Shown here: positions 44,484-51,968 of the stretch, piece after piece | How the letters are laid out: the number at the start of each line of letters is the position of its first letter | Numbering within the stretch: position 1 is the first letter of the stretch | Assembly: GCA_900315735.1 (NCBI GenBank) | Contig: ONAD01000001.1 | Location: 1 to 64,000 of the forward strand | From: an uncultured Lachnospiraceae bacterium | Lineage (GTDB): Bacteria > Bacillota > Clostridia > Lachnospirales > Lachnospiraceae | Reading direction: 5' to 3' | DNA length: 64,000 nucleotides | Position numbers and translations under genes: made by a program | The notes under the pieces: generated by a model | Databases searched by the model: none | Told to the model about the DNA's origin: nothing | What the model saw: the letters and a program-made list of their open reading frames with translations, nothing else

Positions 44484-45480
44484 GAACTCTGCGTCCTCCT
44501 TTCTTTCCTAATAAAAGATATAAGAAGAATGGTCCGCCAACAAAAGAAAGAATAATGCCGGCAGGAAGTTCATATGGTGCGGCAATGACACGACCCAGGG
44601 TGTCACAGAAGAGGACGAAGCTTGCACCTAAAAGGGCACAAAGGGGAACTAAAAGCCGCATATCATTGCCGAAGAGCCGCCTTGCAATATGTGGAACAAT
44701 CAGTCCGACGAAGCTTAAAAGACCTGCATAGCTTACCACACATCCTGCCAGTATACTGGAAAGCATCAACAGCAGAAAACGGAGCAGTGATACCGGTATC
44801 CCAAGAGAGCGGGCAACATCTTCTCCAAGGCTCAGAACATTCATGTGGCTTCCGAAAAAGCAGGAAATGATAACCGCAATGACAATCGCAATGCCGGGAG
44901 CAAAAAGCATTTTTGTGGTGACATCAGAAAGAGAACCAATCATAAAGGTAGTGAGGTTTAAAGTAATATCATCACTTAATAATTTTACGGTATTGATTCC
45001 GGCACTTAAAAAAGAAGAAACAGTAATACCGGCAAGAATGATGGTAGTACGTTTGCTGTCTGCCATATATGCCAGCGCAAAAATAAGAAGTGTCGTAAGG
45101 AAGGCACCTGCAAAAGCAAAAATGGCATTGTGGGTTGCACGGCCATGGAAGATGGCGAGTCCAATCATAACGGCAAATCCGGCTCCGGAATTGACACCAA
45201 TGGTGTTCGGGCTGGCAAGGGAATTATTCATAACGGTCTGTAAGATAACTCCGGCGCAGGATAGACCCATGCCGGCAGCAATGGCACCAAACATCCGTGG
45301 AATTCTGATATGAAAGAGTAAGAGACCTGTGACAGAAGTCCGGTCATTGTGAATCAGACAGGATAAAATCTCTTTCGGATTTAATAAAACACTGCCGAAA
45401 AAAAGACTTGCCAGCATCATAAGAAGCAGCAGGAAAAACATTCCGGCAAAAGATAAAATGATTTTTTTTCTCGTGTACAT
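44476..45480 (-). CDS. Metal-chelate ABC transporter permease (FecCD family)
   Basis: A 334-residue permease with about nine to ten spans. It shows the family sequence RIPRMFGAIAAGMGLSCAG near residue 57, NSLASPNTIGVNSGAGFAV near 89 and SFVGLIVPHIARRLFGND near 265. It is transcribed away from the metY operon, with two inverted repeats in the intergenic region. Only one permease gene is present, which implies a homodimer as in the BtuC type. Confidence 0.9.
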   Translation of the reverse strand: MYTRKKIILSFAGMFFLLLLMMLASLFFGSVLLNPKEILSCLIHNDRTSVTGLLLFHIRIPRMFGAIAAGMGLSCAGVILQTVMNNSLASPNTIGVNSGAGFAVMIGLAIFHGRATHNAIFAFAGAFLTTLLIFALAYMADSKRTTIILAGITVSSFLSAGINTVKLLSDDITLNLTTFMIGSLSDVTTKMLFAPGIAIVIAVIISCFFGSHMNVLSLGEDVARSLGIPVSLLRFLLLMLSSILAGCVVSYAGLLSFVGLIVPHIARRLFGNDMRLLVPLCALLGASFVLFCDTLGRVIAAPYELPAGIILSFVGGPFFLYLLLGKKGGRRVHA

Positions 45481-45497
45481 AGGAAATCCTTTCCGTA

Positions 45498-45574
45498 ATT
45501 TCAGAAATATATATCGTGTTTCCTGAAATGTATTGTTGCAAGAAAGCGCTTATTTACGCGGCTTGCGTGAATAA
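45498..45574. promoter_or_regulatory. Two inverted repeats in the divergent spacer
   Basis: ATTTCAG (45498-45504) pairs with CTGAAAT (45523-45529), and TTATTTACGC (45550-45559) pairs with GCGTGAATAA (45565-45574) with one G-T mismatch. They lie between the minus-strand metal-chelate transporter and the plus-strand metY operon and could be operators. No clear minus-strand promoter was recognised. Confidence 0.4.
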
Positions 45575-45619
45575 AATAACATATTCTGAGAGAAATAACA
45601 ATGCTCTTATAAATTAGTA

Positions 45620-45672
45620 TTGACAAATTAGAAAAATATAGTAAAATATAATTCATACAAAACCAATAGGAA
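45620..45672 (+). promoter_or_regulatory. Promoter and sulfur-type operator of the metY-cysK operon
   Basis: TTGACA (45620-45625) and TAAAAT (45642-45647) are 16 bp apart, in the same arrangement and nearly the same sequence as the promoter at 16710. The operator ATAATTCATA (45648-45657), six bases, CAATAGGAA (45664-45672) covers the expected start. It probably controls all nine genes to 51890. Confidence 0.78.
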
Positions 45673-45747
45673 TAATCGTAAATAGATTTCCTAAGGCAGT
45701 TCAAAGTATTTAGTGCACAATAAGACGTGCAGGAATTGGAGCGTAAG

Positions 45748-46998
45748 ATGAAGTTTAATACCGCATTATTACATGGAGATTTTCAGGGAGAACCGAATAC
45801 AGGTGCAACAACAACTCTGATTTATCAATCCAGTGCATTCGCACATGAGTCGGCAGAGAAGCTAGAAAAGATTTTTCATAACCAGGCACCGGGATATTCC
45901 TATACGAGAATCAGTAATCCTACGGTAGATGCATTTGAAAAAAGAGTAACGGCATTAGAGGGTGGCGTAGCAAGCGTTGCCTGTGCATCAGGAATGGCAG
46001 CACTCTACAATGCATTTTGTAATATCCTTCGTTCCGGCGATGAAATCGTATCCAGTGCCAGTCTCTATGGCGGAAGCATTGATTTATTCCGTGACTTAGA
46101 GGCATTTGGTATCACGACACATTATGTGGAAAACAATGACCTGGCTGCATTTGAAGCAAAGACCAATGAACATACCCGTCTTTATTTTGCAGAGACCATT
46201 GGTAATCCAAGACTTGATGTGACAGATATTACGGCACTTGCAAATCTGGCACATGAGCATCAGATACCGCTCATTATAGATAATACGGTTGCTACTGCAT
46301 TCTTAGTGAAGCCGCTTTCCTTAGGAGCGGATATTGTAATGAATTCTTCCTCTAAATACATTAACGGTCACAGCAATTCCATCAGCGGAATTATTACGGA
46401 CAGCGGCAGATTTAAGTGGGATGTGGAAAAATATCCTGGCATGGCAGAGTTTAAGAAGTTTGGACCATTTGCCTATACTGCCAAGCTTCGTAATGGACTG
46501 TTCCGCAATACAGGAGCCTGTTTGTCTCCTCAGAATGCATTTTATAACTGCATCGGCTTAGAGACACTGGGAATCAGAATGGAGCGTATCTGTGACAATG
46601 CAGCAGAACTGGCAAGGTTTTTTGTAAGAGAATATCCGGATGTAACAGTCAATTATCCGGGATTGGAAAGCAGTCCATGGCATGAAATCGCAAAGAAACA
46701 GTTTAAGGACCGTTTTGGTGGAATCTTAACCATACGGACCGGAAGCAAGAAACGGGCATTTGAGATAATCAATGCATTAAAGCTTCCGCTGATTATTTCC
46801 AATATCGGAGATACGAAAACATTAGTGATTCATCCGGAATCTACATTAAATGTACACAGTACCCCGGAAGAAAAAAGAGACGCCGGAGTATTTGATGATC
46901 TGATTCGTATCAGTGTCGGAATTGAAGATATCGAAGATTTAATCGAAGACTTCAGACAGGCAATGGATCAGAGCAAACCAGAGAAAAGCGAAGAGTAA
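45748..46998 (+). CDS. metY: O-acetylhomoserine sulfhydrylase (MetY-type)
   Basis: A PLP enzyme that makes homocysteine from O-acetylhomoserine and a sulfur donor. The 416-residue protein shows YSYTRISNPTVDAFE, CASGMAALYNA, DNTVATAFLVKP and the PLP lysine Lys203 in NSSSKYINGH. ATG 45748 is preferred to the in-frame GTG at 45727. Cystathionine gamma-synthase and lyase belong to the same family, but the place next to a sulfite reductase and a sulfur carrier protein favours direct sulfhydrylation. Confidence 0.88.
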   Translation: MKFNTALLHGDFQGEPNTGATTTLIYQSSAFAHESAEKLEKIFHNQAPGYSYTRISNPTVDAFEKRVTALEGGVASVACASGMAALYNAFCNILRSGDEIVSSASLYGGSIDLFRDLEAFGITTHYVENNDLAAFEAKTNEHTRLYFAETIGNPRLDVTDITALANLAHEHQIPLIIDNTVATAFLVKPLSLGADIVMNSSSKYINGHSNSISGIITDSGRFKWDVEKYPGMAEFKKFGPFAYTAKLRNGLFRNTGACLSPQNAFYNCIGLETLGIRMERICDNAAELARFFVREYPDVTVNYPGLESSPWHEIAKKQFKDRFGGILTIRTGSKKRAFEIINALKLPLIISNIGDTKTLVIHPESTLNVHSTPEEKRDAGVFDDLIRISVGIEDIEDLIEDFRQAMDQSKPEKSEE

Positions 46999-47014
46999 AT
47001 GGAGGAAGCAGACA

Positions 47015-47881
47015 ATGGCAAAAATTGATTATGCGGCATTGAAAAAAGGCGGATTTATGCGCCAGAAACAGAAAGGATTCTTTTCTTTAAGAATTCAGGT
47101 AGTTGGAGGAAATCTGACAGCAGAAAATATTAAAGCAGTAGCAGATGTAGCAGAAAAATATGGAAAAGGCTATGTTCATATGACTTCCAGACAGGGCATT
47201 GAGATTCCATTTATTAACTTTGAAGATATAGAAGAGGTTCGTGCAAAGTTAGCAGACGGCGGTGTAAAACCTGGTGTATGTGGACCGAGAGTCCGTACCG
47301 TTACCGCATGTCAGGGCTCTGAAATCTGCCCGAGCGGATGTATCGATACCTATAGCCTGGCAAAAAAATTAGATGAACATTATTTCGGAAGAGAGCTTCC
47401 GCACAAATTCAAATTTGGTGTTACCGGATGTCAGAACAACTGTCTTAAGGCAGAGGAAAATGATATCGGAGTAAAAGGTGGTATGGAAGTAAGCTGGGTA
47501 GCAGACAAATGTATCAACTGCGGTGTCTGTGAAAAGGCCTGCCGTGAGGATGCTATCAAATGTACCGGAACAGAAGTTACCATTGATTATGATAAATGTA
47601 CTAACTGCGGTCGTTGTGTAAAATCCTGCCCGACAGATGCATGGGAAGGAAAGAGCGGCTATATCGTATCCTTTGGTGGATTATTTGGAAATCATATTTA
47701 TAAAGGAGAACAGTTACTTCCACTGATTACCGATGAAGAAACATTATTCCGTGTAACCGATGCAGCCATTGGATTCTTTGAAGAGCATGCAAATCCGGGT
47801 GAACGTTTCCGTTTACTCTTACAGCGTGTAGGAGAAGATGAATTCCGCAAAGTAATCCGCGATGCATTTGAAGAAAAATAA
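47015..47881 (+). CDS. Small siroheme sulfite reductase with two ferredoxin clusters
   Basis: Reduces sulfite to sulfide with six electrons. The 288-residue protein has a siroheme/[4Fe-4S] site built from Cys99, Cys105, Cys139 and Cys143 (CQGSEIC and CQNNC), and an inserted ferredoxin part with Cys166-169-172-176 and Cys195-198-201-205. This one-subunit, low-mass layout resembles AsrC and the reductase found in sulfur-carrier methionine clusters, not CysI or DsrAB. GGAGGAAG precedes the ATG, and metY ends 17 bp upstream. Nitrite reduction is an alternative, but all neighbours are sulfur genes. Confidence 0.9.
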   Translation: MAKIDYAALKKGGFMRQKQKGFFSLRIQVVGGNLTAENIKAVADVAEKYGKGYVHMTSRQGIEIPFINFEDIEEVRAKLADGGVKPGVCGPRVRTVTACQGSEICPSGCIDTYSLAKKLDEHYFGRELPHKFKFGVTGCQNNCLKAEENDIGVKGGMEVSWVADKCINCGVCEKACREDAIKCTGTEVTIDYDKCTNCGRCVKSCPTDAWEGKSGYIVSFGGLFGNHIYKGEQLLPLITDEETLFRVTDAAIGFFEEHANPGERFRLLLQRVGEDEFRKVIRDAFEEK

Positions 47882-47933
47882 AGTTGCCGGAAGCAGCAGA
47901 AAAAGAAAATAAAGATGAAAAAGGAGATATAAG

Positions 47934-48185
47934 ATGGAAATCGAAGGAATCAAAATTGATGATACAGTAGATATTACCGATAAAGTATGCCCCCTTACTT
48001 TTGTAAAGGCAAAGGTTGCAATTGATGAGTTAGAGGATGGCGAAGTCATTGCAATCCGCATGAATGACGGCGAGCCGGTACAGAATGTACCACGCAGTAT
48101 CAAAGAAGAAGGACATCAGATTTTAAAACTGGTCAACAACGAAGATGGAACCTATAACCTTATTGTAAAGAAGGTTGAGGACTAA
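47934..48185 (+). CDS. TusA-like sulfur transfer protein
   Basis: An 83-residue protein of the TusA fold, which carries persulfide sulfur on one cysteine. Cys19 sits in KVCPLTFVKAK; the family consensus is CPxP, so the second proline is replaced by threonine here. The rest follows the family (VAIDELEDGEVIAI, then the EGHQILKLV strand). It probably relays sulfur between the reductase and the carrier enzymes, an inference from its operon position. Confidence 0.85.
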   Translation: MEIEGIKIDDTVDITDKVCPLTFVKAKVAIDELEDGEVIAIRMNDGEPVQNVPRSIKEEGHQILKLVNNEDGTYNLIVKKVED

Positions 48186-48206
48186 ACATCTGGAAGGGAG
48201 AAAGAA

Positions 48207-48530
48207 ATGGCAGAACGCGTAACAAAAGACACTTTCGATGAAAAAGTATTAAAGAGCAGCCTTCCGGTGCTGATTGATTTTTACTCCGACAGCTGTGTTC
48301 CATGCAAGAAGATGTCACCGGTCATTGGTGCTATCGCAGACGAGCAGGCAGAGAAATTAAATGTCTATAAAGTAAATACCAACTTTGATTCAGAACTGGC
48401 AGAAAAATACAGTGTAATGTCTGTACCAACCATTGTACTCTTCAAGGATGGAGAAGAAATTGCCCGTAAGAGTGGTGCAGAGAAAAAAGCGGTACTTGAG
48501 GAGTGGATTACCCAGTCCCTTGACAAATAA
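48207..48530 (+). CDS. Thioredoxin with CVPC active site
   Basis: A 107-residue thioredoxin. The active site is CVPC (Cys30, Cys33) in place of the usual CGPC, and the conserved cis-proline is in SVPTIVLF. It is paired with a thioredoxin reductase gene in the same operon, so it probably supplies electrons or releases sulfur in this pathway rather than being the general thioredoxin. Confidence 0.9.
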   Translation: MAERVTKDTFDEKVLKSSLPVLIDFYSDSCVPCKKMSPVIGAIADEQAEKLNVYKVNTNFDSELAEKYSVMSVPTIVLFKDGEEIARKSGAEKKAVLEEWITQSLDK

Positions 48531-48559
48531 AAATAAAGAAAAGTGAGAGGAAGGAAATT

Positions 48560-48781
48560 ATGCAGATTACAGTAGCAGGCGAAAAGAAAGAAGTAAAAGA
48601 CGGATTAACACTTCCGGAATTAATTGAGCAGGAAAATGTAGAAACACCGGAATATGTAACCGTATCCATTAACGATGAATTTATAGAAACAGAAGCAAAG
48701 GCAACAACCGTTCTTAAGGATGGTGATAATGTAGAATTCCTTTACTTCATGGGAGGTGGAAGCTATGGCATTAACGGATGA
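48560..48781 (+). CDS. Sulfur carrier protein (ThiS/MoaD fold, HcyS-type) with a C-terminal tail
   Basis: A 73-residue ubiquitin-like carrier. Residues 1-64 match the ThiS/MoaD fold (MQITVAGEKKEVKDG, VLKDGDNVEFLYFM). The usual terminal Gly-Gly (GGG at 65-67) is not the end: SYGING follows. Such a tail blocks activation until a protease removes it, and a JAMM protease is encoded two genes downstream. The tail is encoded by the overlap with the next gene, and the GGG codons serve as that gene's ribosome binding site. A role in thiamine synthesis is less likely, as no thiG or thiH is here. Confidence 0.86.
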   Translation: MQITVAGEKKEVKDGLTLPELIEQENVETPEYVTVSINDEFIETEAKATTVLKDGDNVEFLYFMGGGSYGING

Positions 48782-49571
48782 GCAGATTGAACGTTATTCC
48801 AGACATATTATTTTAAAAGAAGTCGGCGCTAAGGGTCAGAAAAAGCTTTTAAATGCAAAAGTTTTAATTATCGGAGCAGGCGGACTTGGTGCACCGGTAG
48901 CAATGTATCTTGGAGCAGCAGGTGTAGGAACCATCGGAATTGCCGATGCGGATGAAGTAGATTTAAGTAACCTTCAGAGACAGGTTATTCACCAGACAGC
49001 AGATGTTGGCAAAGCAAAAGTACAGTCTGCAAAAGAGACCATTAATGCAATGAACCCGGATGTAGAAGTTCGTACATATCGTGAGTTTATTACCAGTGAA
49101 AATATTATGGACATCATTGCAGATTATGATTTTATCATTGATGGAACCGATAACTTCCCGGCAAAATTCTTAATTAATGATGCCTGTGTTATGGCAAAGA
49201 AACCATTTTCCCATGCAGGAATCATCCGTTTCAAAGGTCAGTTAATGACTTATGTTCCGGGAGAAGGACCATGTTACCGTTGTGTATTTAAGAATCCACC
49301 ACCAAAGGATGCAGTACCGACCTGTAAGCAGGCTGGTGTCATCGGTGCAATGGGTGGTGTTATCGGAAGCCTTCAGGCAATGGAAGCAATCAAATACATC
49401 CTTGGAGTAGGAGATCTGCTGACCGGTCAGTTATTAACCTATGATGCAATTAAGCAGGAATTCCATAAGATTAAACTTCCTTGGAATGGAAAGGGATGTG
49501 CTGTTTGTGGAGAACATCCGACCATAACAGAACTGATTGATTATGAACAGGCAGAATGTACAGATAAATAA
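48765..49571 (+). CDS. E1-like sulfur-carrier activating enzyme (ThiF/MoeB, HcyF-type)
   Basis: Adenylates the carrier C-terminus and swaps AMP for sulfur to form a thiocarboxylate. The 268-residue protein has the nucleotide loop IIGAGGLGAPV (35-45), the DADEVDLSNLQRQ motif, zinc cysteines Cys170/173 (CYRC) and Cys245/248 (CAVC), and Cys187 at the catalytic position (VPTCKQAG). There is no rhodanese domain. ATG 48765 with GGGAGGTGG is the start, overlapping the carrier gene by 17 bp. Confidence 0.92.
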   Translation: MALTDEQIERYSRHIILKEVGAKGQKKLLNAKVLIIGAGGLGAPVAMYLGAAGVGTIGIADADEVDLSNLQRQVIHQTADVGKAKVQSAKETINAMNPDVEVRTYREFITSENIMDIIADYDFIIDGTDNFPAKFLINDACVMAKKPFSHAGIIRFKGQLMTYVPGEGPCYRCVFKNPPPKDAVPTCKQAGVIGAMGGVIGSLQAMEAIKYILGVGDLLTGQLLTYDAIKQEFHKIKLPWNGKGCAVCGEHPTITELIDYEQAECTDK

Positions 49572-49631
49572 GTGTATCAGTAAAGGAATGTTATCAGATA
49601 CATAACCCATGAAACATAGAAAGAGGATAGC

Positions 49632-50042
49632 ATGATTTCATTAAAAAAAGCAGATTATGAAAAAATACTGGCACATGCCAAAAGCTGTGTACCGGAAGAG
49701 GCTTGCGGACTGATTGCCGGAACCAAAGACGGAGAGGATAAGGTCGTAGAAAAGGTCTATCTGTTGACCAATATCGACCATTCCAATGAGCATTTTACAC
49801 TGGATCCAAAAGAGCAGTTAGCAGCCGTAAAGGATATGCGTGCCAATGGTCTTATACCTTTAGGCAACTGGCATTCCCATCCGGAATCCCCTTCAAGACC
49901 ATCCGAAGAAGATAAGCGTCTTGCATATGACAGTAAGGCAAGCTATATGATTCTCTCTCTGATGGAGCCGGAACAGCCGGTACTCAATTCATTTCATATT
50001 GAAGGTGACGAATCAACGAAGGAAGATCTGGTAATATGTTAG
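49632..50042 (+). CDS. JAMM/MPN+ metalloprotease (Mec+/HcyD-type)
   Basis: A 136-residue zinc isopeptidase-like protein. The catalytic set is complete: Glu23 in PEEACGL and HSHPESPSRPSEED with His81, His83, Ser91 and Asp94. Homologues trim carrier protein tails (Wolinella) or release cysteine from CysO (Mycobacterium). In this operon its natural substrate would be the SYGING tail of the carrier, or the carrier-amino acid product. It overlaps the next gene by 7 bp. Confidence 0.92.
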   Translation: MISLKKADYEKILAHAKSCVPEEACGLIAGTKDGEDKVVEKVYLLTNIDHSNEHFTLDPKEQLAAVKDMRANGLIPLGNWHSHPESPSRPSEEDKRLAYDSKASYMILSLMEPEQPVLNSFHIEGDESTKEDLVIC

Positions 50043-50938
50043 ATGTAGTTATCATTGGAAGCGGACCTGCAGGTTTAAGTGCAGCAATTTATGCTAAGCG
50101 GGCAAACCTTGATGCAGTTGTACTGGAAAAAGAATATCTTGGAACCGGACAGATTGCATACAGCAGCCGGGTAGATAATTACCCGGGGCTGCCGGGTAAA
50201 GATGGTTATTCTTTAGGAGAAGCATTCTTAGAGCATGCAGAGGGACTCGGAGTAACCATCGAAGAAGCAGAAGTTACAGCTATTGCAAAAAAAGAGAAAA
50301 GCTTTGTCATTTCCTGTGAAGATGGAAAGACCATAGAAGCGAAAACCGTAGTTTATGCGGCAGGCTGTCAGAACCGCAGATTAGGTGTACCGGGAGAAGA
50401 AAAATTACTGGCAAAAGGTGTCTCTTTTTGTGCGGTCTGTGATGGTGCCTTTTATAAGGGAAAGAAAGCTGCAGTCATCGGTGGTGGAGATACCGCATTG
50501 GATGATGCATTGTATTTATCCGATATCTGCGAACAGGTATATCTCATTCACCGGAGAGCAGAATTCCGTGGTGCAGAGAAGACAAAAAAGAAATTAGAAG
50601 AGCTTTCCAATGTAACGATACTTACGAATACAAGAGTACAGGAAATCACCGGAGAAGATAAAGTAGATGGTATTATTTTAGATAACGGTGAGACAATAGC
50701 TGTAGATGGTGTTTTTGAAGCTGTTGGAATGATTCCGAATACAGAATTATTAAAGAACCTTGGTGTTCTTGATGAGAAAGGCTATGTGATTGCAGGAGAA
50801 GACTGCAGCAGCAGTCTTTCCGGACTGTTTGTGGCAGGTGATGTGCGGACCAAGAGCCTGCGTCAGGTAGTCACAGCGGTTGCAGATGGTGCAGTGGCAA
50901 TTCAGTCTGCAACCGGATATATCAAAGGAATGGAATAG
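50036..50938 (+). CDS. trxB: Thioredoxin reductase (NADPH-dependent)
   Basis: A 300-residue flavoprotein with FAD loop [17 protein letters not shown], the redox pair in [10 protein letters not shown] near residue 133, NADPH loop [14 protein letters not shown] near residue 150 and the C-terminal [19 protein letters not shown]. It overlaps the JAMM gene and probably serves the CVPC thioredoxin of this operon. Confidence 0.93.
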   Translation: MLDVVIIGSGPAGLSAAIYAKRANLDAVVLEKEYLGTGQIAYSSRVDNYPGLPGKDGYSLGEAFLEHAEGLGVTIEEAEVTAIAKKEKSFVISCEDGKTIEAKTVVYAAGCQNRRLGVPGEEKLLAKGVSFCAVCDGAFYKGKKAAVIGGGDTALDDALYLSDICEQVYLIHRRAEFRGAEKTKKKLEELSNVTILTNTRVQEITGEDKVDGIILDNGETIAVDGVFEAVGMIPNTELLKNLGVLDEKGYVIAGEDCSSSLSGLFVAGDVRTKSLRQVVTAVADGAVAIQSATGYIKGME

Positions 50939-50954
50939 AAAGAAGGAAACGTGT

Positions 50955-51890
50955 GTGAAAGGAATAGTGGACAGTGCTTCGGAACTGATAGGAAAGACTC
51001 CGATGCTCTATCTTCATAATTATATGAAAGAGGCTGGTGTAGAAGATGCGGCGATTATTGGCAAGCTGGAATATTTTAATCCGGCAGGTTCTGTAAAAGA
51101 CCGTGTGGCACTTGCCATGATTGAGGATGCAGAGAGAACGGGCAAATTAAAGCCGGGTGCTACGATTATCGAGCCTACCTCCGGTAATACCGGAATCGGA
51201 CTTGCTTCTGTAGCAGCTGCAAAAGGATATCATGCAATTTTAACATTGCCGGAAACCATGACGGTAGAGCGTCGTAATCTTTTGCAGGCATATGGAGCAC
51301 AGATTGTGCTGACCTCCGGATATAAGGGTATGAAGGGTGCTATCGAGAAAGCAGAAGAACTTCATAAAGAAATTCCGGATTCTATTATTTTAGGACAGTT
51401 TGAAAATCCGGCAAATCCAAAAGCCCATGAAGAGACCACCGGACCGGAAATCTGGGAACAGACAGAAGGTAAGGTTGATATCTTTGTGGCAGGAGTCGGA
51501 ACCGGTGGAACCATAACCGGAGTTGGAAAATATCTGAAAAAGCAGAAGAAGTCCGTACACATTGTTGCAGTAGAACCTGCAACCAGTCCGGTTCTTTCAC
51601 AGGGAAAAGTCGGACCGCATAAAATTCAGGGAATCGGTGCCGGATTTATTCCGGACACACTGGATACTTCTGTTTACGATGAGATTATTCCAATCAAAAA
51701 TGATGATGCCTTTGAAGAAGGAAGAGCATTTGCCCGCAGCGAGGGAATTCTTGTGGGAATCAGTGCAGGAGCTGCATTAAAGGCAGCTGTTGAGCTGGCA
51801 AAAAGAAAAGAAAATAAAGGAAAGAACATTGTGGTATTGCTTCCAGATTCCGGAGACCGCTATTTATCTACTCCTTTGTTTGCAAAATAA
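50955..51890 (+). CDS. cysK: Cysteine synthase, copy 2
   Basis: A 311-residue PLP enzyme that closely resembles the copy at 19528. It shows [13 protein letters not shown] lysine Lys48 in [20 protein letters not shown] and [10 protein letters not shown]. It probably starts at GTG 50955, which follows AGAAGGAAAC at good spacing; the ATG upstream at 50880 lies inside trxB. As the last gene of the sulfur-carrier operon it could accept sulfur from the carrier (CysM-like) or free sulfide. The sequence does not decide which. Confidence 0.92.
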   Translation: MKGIVDSASELIGKTPMLYLHNYMKEAGVEDAAIIGKLEYFNPAGSVKDRVALAMIEDAERTGKLKPGATIIEPTSGNTGIGLASVAAAKGYHAILTLPETMTVERRNLLQAYGAQIVLTSGYKGMKGAIEKAEELHKEIPDSIILGQFENPANPKAHEETTGPEIWEQTEGKVDIFVAGVGTGGTITGVGKYLKKQKKSVHIVAVEPATSPVLSQGKVGPHKIQGIGAGFIPDTLDTSVYDEIIPIKNDDAFEEGRAFARSEGILVGISAGAALKAAVELAKRKENKGKNIVVLLPDSGDRYLSTPLFAK

Positions 51891-51968
51891 AATCAGTGGA
51901 AAAGCATCAGGCATTCCGCTATAATATGGTAAAAGGATCAAAAAGACTTTTGCGAAAGGAAAAGAAGT

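Noticed and set aside
45673-45747. SAM riboswitch or T-box before metY
   Set aside because: The leader is short and has none of the conserved core sequences or long stems of these elements.
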